A stretch of DNA of 54,021 nucleotides from Trichothermofontia sp964536415 (GTDB lineage Bacteria > Cyanobacteriota > Cyanobacteriia > B231), in assembly GCA_964536415.1 (NCBI GenBank), contig CAZHXN010000021.1:1-54021 (forward strand). The letters run 5' to 3'. The position numbers were made by a program, and so were the translations under genes. Below are positions 8,045 through 18,307 of the stretch, one piece after another; positions within the stretch are counted from its first letter, which is position 1; each line of letters begins with the position of its first letter. The notes under the pieces are model-generated. The model saw only the letters and a program-made list of their open reading frames with translations. It was not told the origin of the DNA and did not search any database.

Positions 8045-11000
8045 CTAACTGGCCTGATGGGCAGGCAGTAGGGTATCTGCCCGACACTGGAAACCTGCCT
8101 GGGCGAGGGCTTGGACGGTTGTCTGTGCATCTCGAACCCGGAACTGGGACCCAAATGGCACAAACTTGCGATCATGGGGATTGGCAACGATCGCCACAAC
8201 CGGAATTTTCGGATTTTCTTCCTCACGACGTTGTTCGAGCAAAATGGTTTTCAGGCGATGCTGTTCCTGGATATCGCTAGCTTGCGCCACAGCCAGTTCG
8301 ACCATGACCATTTTGACACTTTCGATCGGTTCGGCATCCTCGATAATGAATTTCACCTGATCATCTCGGCGCTCGACTTTCCCCCACACAATGAGTCGCT
8401 GATCAGCTTCTAAATAGTCCTTAATGGCCTCATAGCTTTTTGAGAAAACAACGGCTTCCGACTTACCGGTCAGGTCTTCAATTTGCAAGATGGCCATGCG
8501 ATCGCCGCGTTTGGTGATGACGTGTTTGGCTTCCGTGAGTATGACGATCGCGCTAACAGTAGATTTATCCGCATGGTATTCTAAAGACCCCAGGTTAATG
8601 GGCGCAAGGACCTTGGCTGATCGGGCGACTTCCTTGAGCGGATGATCGGAAACATAAAAGCCGAGCAATTCTTTTTCTAGCTTAAGCTTTTTCGGTGGCG
8701 GATAGTCTTCAACCGGGGGCGCTTTGGGGGCCGTCTCAAAGCCGTTATTGTTTTCTGGGGTGTTGCTCGTGGTCATGCCAAAGAAATCAAACAGATTGCC
8801 CTGACCGCTGGCTCGATCCTTGGCACGGGATTGCGCCCATTCCAAAATCAGGTTGAGGTCAGCCATGAGTTGGTGACGATTCGCTTCGATACGATCCCAA
8901 GCTCCACAGTGGATCAAGGCTTCCAGAGCGCGGCGGTTGACCACACGGGTATCGACACGATCGCACAAATCAGCGAGGGACTTAAAGGGTCCCCCCTCAT
9001 CACGGGCATGGAGAATAGCTTCGATTGTGCCTTGACCGACATTGCGTACAGCGGAAAGACCAAATAGGATCGATTGTTTTAGGGGAGTAAAATCAACACC
9101 AGAACGATTAATATCGGGAGGTTCAACCTGGATATTCATACTCAGACAGGTGGCAATATAGCGTTGCACCTTATCCTGATCGCCACTATTAGCAGTCAGC
9201 AGGGCTGCCATATATTCAACGGGGTAATTTGCTTTTAGGTAAGCGGTTTGATAGGTGACGTAGCCGTAGGCAGTTGAGTGGGATTTATTGAAGCAATATT
9301 CGGCGAATAAAACCATTTGATCAAATAGTTCTTCAGCAACCTTCGATCGCACGCCATTTTTTGTTGCACCATCCACAAAGGCTTCCCGGTGCTTCTGCAT
9401 TTCCGAAACCTTCTTTTTCCCCATCGCCCGCCGCAATAGGTCCGCTTGACCGAGGGAATACCCCGCCATATCCTGGGCGATCCGCATGATCTGCTCCTGG
9501 TAAACCATAATTCCATAGGTTTCCTGGAGAATGGGTTCCAGAATTGGATGGGGATAATCGATCTGTTCGCGTCCGTGTTTCCGGTTAATAAACTTGGGAA
9601 TAAGACCGGCATCCAATGGACCTGGTCGATAGAGTGCCAAGATTGAAGAAATATCTTCTAAATTCGAGGGCTTCAAGTCCCGGACAATTTGCCTCATCCC
9701 CGACGATTCTAATTGAAATACCCCCTCTAACTCGCCCTTTTCTAAAAGCTTATAGGTTTTGGGATCATTTAGGGGTAAATCATCCAGATCAATACTATCT
9801 TTACGATTTTGCTGCACGAGATCCACTGTTTTTTGCAGCATTGTGAGATTCTTAAGGCCGAGGAAATCCATTTTTAAGAGACCCAGAGAATCCAGATCTT
9901 CCATGAAAAACTGGGTGATTACCGAACCATCGTTATTGCGTTGCAAGGGAACAATTTCATCCAACGGTTCCGCTGAAATCACTACCCCCGCTGCATGAAC
10001 ACCAAAGGTTTTGTTCGTTCCCTCAATCCGAATGGCCATATCCAACCAATGGCGCACTTTGGGATCAGTATCATACTTTTCCTTAAATTCTGGGGCTGGC
10101 GTGTCATCGGAAATCATTACCTTCAATTTAGTGGGTTTCCCTCGTGAAATCGGGATCATTTTCGCCATGCGATCGGCTTCCCCATAGGGAATATCCAGCA
10201 CCCGCGCTACATCCTTTAGTACCGCCTTAGAAGTCATGCGGTTAAAGGTAATAATTTGGGCCACCCGATCTTCGCCATATTTTTTCGTCACGTATTGAAT
10301 GACTTCATCCCGACGATCGATACAAAAATCCGTATCAATATCCGGCATCGACTTCCGTTCGGGGTTCAAGAACCGTTCAAACAGCAAGCCATGATGAACC
10401 GGATCAATATTGGTAATCCCCATCGCATAGGCCACTAGGGAACCGGCAGCACTGCCACGACCTGGCCCCACCGGAATATTATTATCGCGGGCAAATTTGA
10501 TGTAATCCCAGACCACTAAAAAGTACGTTGCAAAGCCCATCTTTTGTATCATCTTTAACTCGTAGTCAAGACGCTGCTGGTAGACGGGTTCCATCTCCGT
10601 AACACTTGCCACCCGCTGCCGCTGACATAATCCCTCACGGGCAATTTCTTCCAGGTAAGTATCAGGCGTATGGCCCTTGGGCACGGGATAGTCGGGAATC
10701 CGGGGTTCACCCAGGATATTATAGGGTTCGATTTTTTCGGCAACTTCGAGGGTATTGGCGATCGCAGCTTCAATCACCTCATCTTCCAGGTGATCCCGAA
10801 ACAGTAACCGCATCTCATCGGCGGACTTGAGGTATTCTGTACCGCTATAGCGTAATCGCTTATCCTCCGTAATCAGCTTGCCGGTTTGAATACAAAGTAG
10901 GGCGTCATGAGCCTCCACATCGTAACAGGAAATAAAATGGGAGTCATTGGTTGCAATAATTTTAATATCTAGTTCCTGAGCAATACGGACAATTTCCACA

Positions 11001-11560
11001 TTCACAATTCGATCTTCCATCGAACCGTGATCCTGAATTTCTAAATAATAATCATCACCAAAGACATCTTTATACCACTGGGCCACCTGACGGGCAATTT
11101 CCGGCTTATTCTGCAAAATGGCCTGGGGGACTTCCCCCCCTAAACACGCACTGGTAACAATCAAACCTTCGTGGTATTGCTTGAGCAAATCTTTATTAAT
11201 ACAGGGACGGGAAAAAATTCCCTTGCCCTGAACGCCTTTCAGATGAGAAATAGTAGTTAATTTGACAAGATTCTTATATCCTTGCTTATTTTTTGCGAGG
11301 ACTACCTGGTGATATCGAGGACGGCGTTCTTGCTTTTCAATATCGCCATTGATCAGGTACATCTCGTTGCCAATAATCGGCTTGACGCCCTGATTGCGGC
11401 AAACTTTCAGTAGCTCGATCGCGCCATACATCACCCCATGATCCGTCAGGGCGATCGCGGGCATCCCCAACTCTACCGCCCGACTCACCAACTCTGGCAG
11501 TTGACTCGCCCCATCCAGCAGGCTGTAGTCACTGTGGATATGCAGACCAACAAATGACAT
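8045..11560 (-). CDS. dnaE: DNA polymerase III alpha subunit, contiguous
   Basis: The reading frame is continuous for 1171 aa, from an N-terminal PHP domain (LHIHSDYSLLDG) through the C-family polymerase core (PDIDTDF catalytic aspartates near residue 404) to a C-terminal OB fold. This is the replicative polymerase. In many cyanobacteria dnaE is split and rejoined by a split intein between Tyr and Cys of AEY/CFNKS; here the junction reads AEYCFNKSHSTAYGYV without interruption (Tyr755-Cys756, bases 9296/9295). The start is taken at MSFVGLHIH (11560), matching family N-termini, although the frame opens 5 codons earlier with another ATG (11575). Confidence 0.96.
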   Translation of the reverse strand: MSFVGLHIHSDYSLLDGASQLPELVSRAVELGMPAIALTDHGVMYGAIELLKVCRNQGVKPIIGNEMYLINGDIEKQERRPRYHQVVLAKNKQGYKNLVKLTTISHLKGVQGKGIFSRPCINKDLLKQYHEGLIVTSACLGGEVPQAILQNKPEIARQVAQWYKDVFGDDYYLEIQDHGSMEDRIVNVEIVRIAQELDIKIIATNDSHFISCYDVEAHDALLCIQTGKLITEDKRLRYSGTEYLKSADEMRLLFRDHLEDEVIEAAIANTLEVAEKIEPYNILGEPRIPDYPVPKGHTPDTYLEEIAREGLCQRQRVASVTEMEPVYQQRLDYELKMIQKMGFATYFLVVWDYIKFARDNNIPVGPGRGSAAGSLVAYAMGITNIDPVHHGLLFERFLNPERKSMPDIDTDFCIDRRDEVIQYVTKKYGEDRVAQIITFNRMTSKAVLKDVARVLDIPYGEADRMAKMIPISRGKPTKLKVMISDDTPAPEFKEKYDTDPKVRHWLDMAIRIEGTNKTFGVHAAGVVISAEPLDEIVPLQRNNDGSVITQFFMEDLDSLGLLKMDFLGLKNLTMLQKTVDLVQQNRKDSIDLDDLPLNDPKTYKLLEKGELEGVFQLESSGMRQIVRDLKPSNLEDISSILALYRPGPLDAGLIPKFINRKHGREQIDYPHPILEPILQETYGIMVYQEQIMRIAQDMAGYSLGQADLLRRAMGKKKVSEMQKHREAFVDGATKNGVRSKVAEELFDQMVLFAEYCFNKSHSTAYGYVTYQTAYLKANYPVEYMAALLTANSGDQDKVQRYIATCLSMNIQVEPPDINRSGVDFTPLKQSILFGLSAVRNVGQGTIEAILHARDEGGPFKSLADLCDRVDTRVVNRRALEALIHCGAWDRIEANRHQLMADLNLILEWAQSRAKDRASGQGNLFDFFGMTTSNTPENNNGFETAPKAPPVEDYPPPKKLKLEKELLGFYVSDHPLKEVARSAKVLAPINLGSLEYHADKSTVSAIVILTEAKHVITKRGDRMAILQIEDLTGKSEAVVFSKSYEAIKDYLEADQRLIVWGKVERRDDQVKFIIEDAEPIESVKMVMVELAVAQASDIQEQHRLKTILLEQRREEENPKIPVVAIVANPHDRKFVPFGSQFRVRDAQTTVQALAQAGFQCRADTLLPAHQAS

Positions 11561-11778
11561 GGCATCGATCCCCAACAGACAGCAGGTTCATCCCCAGGGC
11601 TAATACAACCCGTGACACTAGGCTACCCGATCGCGATCGCCATATCTAGTCATCTTTGCCAGATTTCACAGTTAACCCACACTACAGGTAGAGCCGCAAC
11701 GGAGACCTCCCGTCCCAAAATCTCCAGCCCCTTGTCTCATCTCGGCGTCTGCTGTGTTTCTGGGGGGTGATGCTTCCA

Positions 11779-13689
11779 CTAGGGTCTGGTGAAGTTGGAC
11801 GGGGGCTTAAACTGCTCCACCGGCACTCCCTTCAGGGCTTGGGACATAAAGTCCCGCCAGACAGGGGCAACCATACCGCCTCCCGTTGCCCCTTGGCCCA
11901 GGGGACGATAGTCATCATTGCCAACCCAAATCGCTGTGGCCAGTTGCGGCACATAGCCTACAAACCAGATATCCCGTTCCGAGCTGGTTGTGCCGGTCTT
12001 GCCTGCCGCCGGTCGGCCAATTTGAGCCGCTGTCCCTGTCCCGTGCGAGATAACCCCTTCTAACACACTAGTAATTGCGGCTGAGGCCCAGGCATCCAGC
12101 AGGGGTTTAGGTTCTGGTGTATTATCCAGAAGGATATTGCCACTGCTATCAGTGACTTGAACAATAAAGGTCGGATCGGAGTGCCAGCCGTAATTGGCAA
12201 AAGTGGCGTAGGCTCCTGCTATTTCCATCGGGGTCAGATCCACTGCGCCAAGGGGAAGTGAAATGACGGGTTCCATTGGGCTTTTAATCCCTAAGGTTCG
12301 GCAAATTTCAATGACTTTGTTCAACCCCACACTCTGGCCCATCTTGATCGCGGGTACGTTACGCGACATTTCCAGGGCACGCCGAATCGTCATCGCCCCC
12401 CCAAAGGACCCATCGTAGTTGCGGGGTGAGTAGTAGCCTGATCCATCCCGATAGCTAACCGGGGTATCCATAATGATCGAGTCAGGACCATATTTGCCCG
12501 TTGCAAAACCGGCATAGTATACAAACGGCTTAAAGGCAGAACCCGGTTGGCGCTGGGCTTGGACGGCCCGATTAAACTGACTTTTTTCGTAATCCACACC
12601 TCCAACCATTGCTTTAACAAAGTGGGTGCGGGGGTCGATCGCCACTAGGGCCATTTGATCCGCATTCACCCCCCGCCGTCGCACACTGGCATGACCTTCA
12701 CGAACGACTTCCTCAGCTAACCGTTGCAGGCGGCTATCCACAGTGGTTTGGACTCGCATCCCGCCTTTGACGACTGCATCATGGCCAAAGCGATCGGTGA
12801 GTTCTTGAATCACGGCCCCCGTCACCCAGGGCATCTGGCTTTGTTGGAAGGAGGTGATTTTACCCAATAAGATGGGTTCCTTACGGGCCGCCTCCGCCTC
12901 AGCAGGGGTAATCCATTCCAGGTCGGCCATCCGCTTGAGGACGAGAGCCTGCCGTCGCTTAGCTTCTTTATAGTTAATGAAGGGACTATAGTCTTCTGGG
13001 GCTTGTACTAACCCCGCCATGAGGGCTGCTTCTGCGAGGGAAAGGTCTGAGGCCGATTTATTAAAATAGCTGCGAGCAGCCGTGGCTGCCCCATAGTTGT
13101 TATGCCCCCAGTACACTTGGTTCAGGTACATTTCCAGGATTTCATCTTTCTCCAGGGTCTGCTCCAGGCGTAGGGCGAGGACTGCTTCTGCCACCTTCCG
13201 GCTGAGGGTTCGCTCTGGGGTAAGAAAGATGTTCTTGACAAGCTGCATCGTCAGGGTGGAACCCCCTTCCGCCGTATGGCCGCGATCGAGGTTGACGAGG
13301 AGTGCCCGAAAAATACTACTGGGGTTGATACCGTGGTGTTGATAAAAATGACTGTCTTCAATCGCGAGGAGTGCCCGCTTCAGGTTGGGTGAGAAGCGAT
13401 CAAGGGGCAGGACTTCCCGGTTAGCCTCATCGTGAATACTGGCAAGATGATTGCCGTCAATATCGTAAATATAGGTGGTTTCTGCCGGTGCAAAGGTCTT
13501 CAGCAATCGCACATCAGGCAAATTGCGAAAGCTGATCGCCAGCCCCACTAGGCCCCCCGCCACGATCGCGCTCCCCAGCATAACCAGGCCCAATAACGTC
13601 CCCCCAGTGACCTTCCCGATCGTTTGTATAAACTGCAAGGAGGGGGCAGACGTTCTCCGGTGTTTTTGGCGAATTGCATTAGACGACAC
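11779..13689 (-). CDS. Class A penicillin-binding protein (PBP1A-type)
   Basis: This is a 636-aa bifunctional cell-wall synthase. A transmembrane anchor is visible at about residues 30-55. The glycosyltransferase (GT51) domain has EDSHFYQHHGI, EGGSTLTMQLVKN and LEMYLNQVYWGHNNYGA. The transpeptidase domain has the SxxK motif in PGSAFKPFVYY, an SRN motif in EMSRNVPAIK and the KTGT motif in AAGKTGTTSSERD. It polymerises glycan strands and cross-links peptides in the periplasm. The length is typical for cyanobacterial class A PBPs without extra C-terminal domains. It is monocistronic between dnaE and purD. Confidence 0.93.
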   Translation of the reverse strand: MSSNAIRQKHRRTSAPSLQFIQTIGKVTGGTLLGLVMLGSAIVAGGLVGLAISFRNLPDVRLLKTFAPAETTYIYDIDGNHLASIHDEANREVLPLDRFSPNLKRALLAIEDSHFYQHHGINPSSIFRALLVNLDRGHTAEGGSTLTMQLVKNIFLTPERTLSRKVAEAVLALRLEQTLEKDEILEMYLNQVYWGHNNYGAATAARSYFNKSASDLSLAEAALMAGLVQAPEDYSPFINYKEAKRRQALVLKRMADLEWITPAEAEAARKEPILLGKITSFQQSQMPWVTGAVIQELTDRFGHDAVVKGGMRVQTTVDSRLQRLAEEVVREGHASVRRRGVNADQMALVAIDPRTHFVKAMVGGVDYEKSQFNRAVQAQRQPGSAFKPFVYYAGFATGKYGPDSIIMDTPVSYRDGSGYYSPRNYDGSFGGAMTIRRALEMSRNVPAIKMGQSVGLNKVIEICRTLGIKSPMEPVISLPLGAVDLTPMEIAGAYATFANYGWHSDPTFIVQVTDSSGNILLDNTPEPKPLLDAWASAAITSVLEGVISHGTGTAAQIGRPAAGKTGTTSSERDIWFVGYVPQLATAIWVGNDDYRPLGQGATGGGMVAPVWRDFMSQALKGVPVEQFKPPSNFTRP

Positions 13690-13983
13690 AGCAGACCAAC
13701 TTCCTCACTCACGCTAAACTTAGGCACAGGGATTCGGGCTAGCAGGGCTTGGGTTGCCGACAGGCCAATCGCTCCACTCAGTTCCCCTGGGTACATTCCC
13801 CCACAGCGCGAGGGAACTGGCAGGATCTCCCGATATAGCAACGGAACTACCCCTACTGTAGTCGATCGCCGTTCTGGCTGGGGGTAATGGGGCAGAGTAT
13901 AAGAGAGTTTACCCAGTTCCTCAAGGGTAGCCAGCAGAATTTAGCAATTTTTGAGTTTTGAGTTTTGGGGGGAGTAGAGAGTC

Positions 13984-15267
13984 CTAGCGAACGCGATAGC
14001 CGATGTCGGAACGGTAGTAGCGATCGGCAAAGTCGATTTGGGCGATCGCCCCATATACGCGGTCAAATGCCTGGTCAAAGGTATCCCCCACTGCGGTAAC
14101 AGCCAGGACCCGTCCCCCGCTGGTGACCACCGTGGGTGGCTCAACTTCAGTATTTAACCGCGTCCCCGCATGGAAGACCACGACTCCAGTTTGGGCGGTG
14201 GCATCTAGCCCCGTAATGACATCCCCCTGACGGTAATCGCCGGGATAGCCCCCAGCGGCCATAACCACACAGGCGGATGTCCCCGATCGCCATTGAATCG
14301 GCGGCAAATCGGCCAAAGTCCCCTGGGCACAGGCTAGACAAAGGGTTTCGAGCGGCGTTTCAAGCAGGGGTAAAATGGCCTGAATTTCGGGATCGCCGAA
14401 ACGACAATTAAATTCAATCACCTTAGGATCACCACTGGGCGTAATGATTAACCCCGCATAGAGGACCCCACGGTAGTCAATCCCCCGCTGCTGCAAGGCG
14501 TGGAGTGTAGGTTGCAAAATTTCCGTTTGCACCCGATCGCCGAGGGCCGGGGTCATCAAGGGCACCGGCGCATAGGCTCCCATCCCTCCGGTATTGGGTC
14601 CCGTATCCCCTACGCCGATCCGTTTATGATCCTGGGCACTGATGAGGGGCCGAATGGTTTGGCCATCCGTAAGGGCTAGCACCGAGACCTCTTCGCCCAT
14701 GAGGCACTCTTCAATCACCAGCGATCGCCCCGCTGCCCCAAACTTCCCGGACATAGCTTCATCAATAGCCGTCCTCGCCATCGCCAGCGTCGTGGCGACG
14801 GTCACCCCCTTCCCCGCTGCCAACCCATCGGCCTTGATCACGATCGGGACCCCCTGGGCCTGCACATAGGCATGGGCCGCTGCCGCATCGGTGAACACCT
14901 GGGCCTGGGCGGTGGGAATCCCTGCCGTCTGCATCAGTTCCTTAGCCCACGCTTTGCTCGACTCAATTTGTGCCCCTTGTTGGGTGGGACCAAAGACGAG
15001 CAAACCCGATGCCTGGAGGCGATCGCTGATCCCTTGCGAGAGGGGTAATTCTGGCCCCACAATGACCAAATCGATCCCCTCCGCTTGGGCAAAGTGGGCG
15101 AGCTCATCAAAATCATCACTTGGCAGCACCACATTCTGACAGCGATCAAGGGTTGCCGTCCCCCCATTTCCTGGTAGACAAAACACCTGCACCACTGCCG
15201 CTGACTGGACTAACTTCCAGCAAATCGCGTGTTCCCGCCCGCCACTACCAATGACTAAAACCTTCAC
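13984..15267 (-). CDS. purD: Phosphoribosylamine-glycine ligase
   Basis: This 427-aa ATP-grasp enzyme is the GAR synthetase of purine synthesis. The N-terminal fold begins MKVLVIGSGGREHAICWKL. The ATP-grasp region includes VIKADGLAAGKGV and the GPNTGGMGAYAP loop. The C-terminal catalytic segment holds EFNCRFGDPEIQ. It ligates glycine to 5-phosphoribosylamine in the cytosol. Length matches the family. A 294-base gap separates it from the PBP gene downstream, and no gene follows in the same direction closely enough to suggest an operon. Confidence 0.96.
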   Translation of the reverse strand: MKVLVIGSGGREHAICWKLVQSAAVVQVFCLPGNGGTATLDRCQNVVLPSDDFDELAHFAQAEGIDLVIVGPELPLSQGISDRLQASGLLVFGPTQQGAQIESSKAWAKELMQTAGIPTAQAQVFTDAAAAHAYVQAQGVPIVIKADGLAAGKGVTVATTLAMARTAIDEAMSGKFGAAGRSLVIEECLMGEEVSVLALTDGQTIRPLISAQDHKRIGVGDTGPNTGGMGAYAPVPLMTPALGDRVQTEILQPTLHALQQRGIDYRGVLYAGLIITPSGDPKVIEFNCRFGDPEIQAILPLLETPLETLCLACAQGTLADLPPIQWRSGTSACVVMAAGGYPGDYRQGDVITGLDATAQTGVVVFHAGTRLNTEVEPPTVVTSGGRVLAVTAVGDTFDQAFDRVYGAIAQIDFADRYYRSDIGYRVR

Positions 15268-15704
15268 CGCACCGACAACCTGCCAAACACCGCCTTCAAT
15301 AGTACGCTAATCCGTGCCCCTCTCAGTGCCCTCTGGACGACGTTCGTGCAACCTCCCCGCAGGGGAATCGCTTGTGATCTCTATCTCGCTTATTTTCGTA
15401 AATATCTATGGCTCTTCTAGGTTTATGGTGAGGACGCGTAGCGCCTCCACCATAAACTCGACATTTAAGATCGTTTATTTGTGGTTGCTTATCCTGTTTA
15501 CACCTAAATCTCATAAGAGCCATATCTATATCTATGGATGGATCTATCGATGGGCGAAAGGGCACCTTAATCGATTATCATCAGGGCAGTTCAACTGACC
15601 CAGCCGATCAGAATTGCCCTAGCCATGAGGGTAGAATTTGTTTTTCTGATGCCCTTAATGCTCATTGATAAGCCATAGCATTCGCAGCTATTGGCGTCGA
15701 AAAC
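15268..15704. other. Gene-free stretch with palindromic repeat
   Basis: No gene was found between purD and the 94-bp repeat next to cydB. Open frames here (about 80-95 codons) have no family resemblance and poor composition. The stretch contains the second copy of the hairpin repeat (15421-15457). The rest is AT-richer than the neighbouring genes and presumably holds the purD promoter on its left side. Confidence 0.6.
15421..15457. repeat. Hairpin repeat, copy B (degenerate)
   Basis: Arms of 17 bases (15421-15437 and 15441-15457) flank the same GTA loop as the perfect hairpin at 31-77. The outer GTTTATGGTG/ CACCATAAAC pairs are intact, while the inner stem has mismatches. Conserved ends and loop in two unrelated intergenic sites mark a dispersed element. 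Confidence 0.75.
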
Positions 15705-15798
15705 ACAGCCTTTATCACTTCAGTGAGGGACAGACAATTGGCTTGAGCCAATTGTTCATCAGGTGCTTCTGTCCTTCAGAGATTTGGGAAATGCTGTA
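15705..15798 (-). repeat. 94-bp dispersed repeat, copy 1
   Basis: In reverse complement these 94 bases align end to end, without gaps, with 29274-29367; a little over ten positions differ and almost all differences are transitions. The core is the perfect stem CAATTGGCT/AGCCAATTG with a 2-base loop (TG here, CA/TG in the other copy). The element abuts the cydB stop codon directly, so here it could also act as the 3' end of the cydAB transcript. Confidence 0.85.
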
Positions 15799-16815
15799 CT
15801 ACTCTGATTCACCTACGATCTTACCACGGAAGACCACATAATTGTAGATGTTGTAGGACAGGACAATCGGGATCAAAAAGCCAATAAACGTGAGCATGAA
15901 GACCAGTGAACTGGGCGCAGCAGCGGCTTGGTAAATGGTGATGCTTGGTGGAATAATATTGGGGAAAATCATAAAGCCTAAGCCGATAAAAGACAATGAG
16001 AAAATCAGAAAAGTATAAATTAAAGGTGCATTTTCTTCTCGCCGTTGCAAACTCCGAAGGAGTAAGCCAATAAAGAGAAGACCTAACACGGGAACTAATC
16101 CAAAAACATAAATAAGTGGTGCAGTAAAGAGTTGTGCTCGTGCCTGCTCGGAAATAATGGGGGTACTAATCGTGATGAATAGGGCACCGATTAAGGTTGT
16201 CCAGGTCGCGATCGTGGCGGTCTTGTAATGGGTCTGCTGGAGTTCGCCGGTCGTCTTCAAAATCAGATAGGTAGATCCAATGAGAACATAGCCCTGGATT
16301 AAGGTCAGGGCCACCAGCACCGATCGCCAGGTGAGCCAATCCCACATTCCCCCAATAAAATGGCCGGACCCATCGACGTGAATCCCTTCAAAGACACTAC
16401 CCAGGGCAAACCCCTGTCCTAGTGCCGCCAGGAAACTACCAACGCCAAAGGTAATGTTCCAGACCAGTTTGTTCTCGGCATTTTCCCGAAACTCGAACGA
16501 CACTGCCCGCAGAATTAACCCAACAACCATAATCACGGCGGGTAAGTAGAGGGCATTGAGGATGGTGGCATAGGCGAGGGGAAAGGCCCCAAACAATGAT
16601 CCCCCCATTAACACCAGCCAGGTTTCATTCGCATCCCAGACATTCCCCAAGCTGGTCATTAAAATACTGCGACGCTCTTCACTAGACGCCGTTAATGATA
16701 GAATCCCAACGCCTAAATCAAAGCCATCTAATAGGACATAGAGGAAAAGGAACAGTCCCAAAATGAAAAACCAAACTTGGGGCAGAAAATATTGCAACGG
16801 TTCTAAGGATTCCAT
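15799..16815 (-). CDS. cydB: Cytochrome bd-type oxidase subunit II
   Basis: This 338-aa polytopic membrane protein has the CydB signature YVLLDGFDLGVGIL near the N-terminus and NVWDANETWLVLMGG. About eight hydrophobic helices are visible. It partners CydA in the quinol oxidase that reduces oxygen in the thylakoid or cytoplasmic membrane. It lies 46 bases downstream of cydA on the same strand, an evident operon. The C-terminus is directly followed by a 94-bp repeat. Confidence 0.95.
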   Translation of the reverse strand: MESLEPLQYFLPQVWFFILGLFLFLYVLLDGFDLGVGILSLTASSEERRSILMTSLGNVWDANETWLVLMGGSLFGAFPLAYATILNALYLPAVIMVVGLILRAVSFEFRENAENKLVWNITFGVGSFLAALGQGFALGSVFEGIHVDGSGHFIGGMWDWLTWRSVLVALTLIQGYVLIGSTYLILKTTGELQQTHYKTATIATWTTLIGALFITISTPIISEQARAQLFTAPLIYVFGLVPVLGLLFIGLLLRSLQRREENAPLIYTFLIFSLSFIGLGFMIFPNIIPPSITIYQAAAAPSSLVFMLTFIGFLIPIVLSYNIYNYVVFRGKIVGESE

Positions 16816-16831
16816 CTTGATACCTCAATCA

Positions 16832-16863
16832 GTCATCACTCACCACTGTCATCACTCGCCACT
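16832..16863. repeat. 16-bp tandem repeat between cydA and cydB
   Basis: GTCATCACTCACCACT (16832-16847) is followed at once by GTCATCACTCGCCACT (16848-16863), one mismatch. The second unit runs into the cydA stop codon (16862-16864). It fills most of the cydA-cydB spacer and so may affect cydB translation; that is inference. Confidence 0.8.
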
Positions 16864-18307
16864 ACTGTTGTGCTTCCATCGGACGCCGATCGCGCTCGTG
16901 TTGGGCCGGTTCGATATCAACAGTCGGTTGGAACGCCGTGCGAGGAGGCGGGAGTTCTAGGTTGGGACCTTTGCGGATAATACGACTCCCAAAATAAAGG
17001 GCAGCGATGAGAAAAATGCTATACATCATCGTTAACCCGACAAGGGAAAAGAGGACTTCGCCCGCCGGTAAATTTGAAGCTGATTCCACGGTGCGCAGTT
17101 CACCGTAGACAATCCACGGTTGTCTGCCCACACACCGAACGATCCAACCCGCTTCTACCGCAATATACCCAAGGGGAGCCGCTAAAACCCAAGCGCCCAT
17201 CAGCCACTTTTGTTGGCTAATCGCCGTATCTGACAATTTTCCCCGCAACCATTGCCCCACAGTAACGGCCATAAGAGCGGCAAAAAATAATCCGATCGCC
17301 ACCATAATTCGGAAGGAATAATAAATCAAGCCAACCAGGTGAGGACGATTGGCAGCATCCCAGGTTTTTAAGCCCTGAACCGGTTGATCCAGCGTGGGTT
17401 TTAGTTCAAGGAGATAGCTCAAGACACCCGGTAGTTTGACTTCCCAATAGTTGCGCTCATCCCGATCGCTCGGTAGGGCAACCAGGCTCCAGTCGGCAGG
17501 CTGACCAGCAGGTACGGTTTCCCATTGGGCTTCCATAGCCGCAAGTTTAGCCGGCTGATAATGATAGACTTGCTCCGCACTTAAGTGGCCAATAAAAATT
17601 TGCAGGGGGGCAACGGCGATTGCGATCACCAGAATCACTTTGAGCGATCGCGCAAAAAATGCTGATTGTCGTTGGTTGAAGAGGTACCAGGCGCTAATCC
17701 CCCCAATCACAAATAGAGAGGTTTCAAGGGTGGCAAAGAACATATGGAGAAAACTATTCACCATAAAGGGATTCGCGATCGCCTGGAAATAATCGTGAAC
17801 CACAAACTTACCATTCACAAATTCGCCCCCAGCAGGCGTTTGCAACCAGGAGTTGGCAGACAGAATCCAAAAGGTAGACAGATTGGCACCAAAGGCTACT
17901 AGAATCGTTGAAAGCCAGTGAATGAGCGGCGGCACTCGATCCCAACCAAATAACATAATGCCGAGAAAACTAGCTTCCAGCATAAAGGCCATCGTGCCTT
18001 CAAAACCCAGCACCGTTCCAAAAAAGTCACCAACTGCTTCGGAAAAAGGTGCCCAATTTAAGCCAAACTGGAAGGCCATTGGTAAACCCGATGCTACACC
18101 AATCCCAAAATTGAGAACATATAATTTCGACCAGAATCGTGCGTGATGATAATAGTCAAGATTGCGGGTTTTTAACCAAAGGCCCTCAATCACGACCAGA
18201 TAAATAGCCATGCCAGTCGTTAAGACTGGCCAGAGCATGTGAAAGATAGCCGTCAGAGCAAATTGTATCCGTGATAGGGTAACGGTATCAGCCAAAAATT
18301 CACTCAT
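16862..18307 (-). CDS. cydA: Cytochrome bd-type oxidase subunit I
   Basis: This 481-aa membrane protein is subunit I of the bd oxidase. His23 in AIFHMLWP is the heme ligand position, FGLNWAPFSEAVGD and FEGTMAFMLEASFLG are family blocks, and YQPAKLAAMEAQWE is the quinol-oxidation (Q-loop) motif with its Lys and Glu. The region after this motif is short, so it belongs to the short-Q-loop (CIO-like) group usual in cyanobacteria. The product oxidises plastoquinol under low oxygen or excess light. It is the first gene of cydAB; direct repeats and a palindrome lie about 75-115 bases upstream. Confidence 0.96.
   Translation of the reverse strand: MSEFLADTVTLSRIQFALTAIFHMLWPVLTTGMAIYLVVIEGLWLKTRNLDYYHHARFWSKLYVLNFGIGVASGLPMAFQFGLNWAPFSEAVGDFFGTVLGFEGTMAFMLEASFLGIMLFGWDRVPPLIHWLSTILVAFGANLSTFWILSANSWLQTPAGGEFVNGKFVVHDYFQAIANPFMVNSFLHMFFATLETSLFVIGGISAWYLFNQRQSAFFARSLKVILVIAIAVAPLQIFIGHLSAEQVYHYQPAKLAAMEAQWETVPAGQPADWSLVALPSDRDERNYWEVKLPGVLSYLLELKPTLDQPVQGLKTWDAANRPHLVGLIYYSFRIMVAIGLFFAALMAVTVGQWLRGKLSDTAISQQKWLMGAWVLAAPLGYIAVEAGWIVRCVGRQPWIVYGELRTVESASNLPAGEVLFSLVGLTMMYSIFLIAALYFGSRIIRKGPNLELPPPRTAFQPTVDIEPAQHERDRRPMEAQQ

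Noticed and set aside
9235..9612. Alternative-frame ORFs inside dnaE as a separate half-gene
   Set aside because: They are shadows; the main frame is uninterrupted across the whole gene.
15314..15598. Open frames in the gap between purD and cydB
   Set aside because: They run through the hairpin repeat, have poor composition and no recognisable domains.
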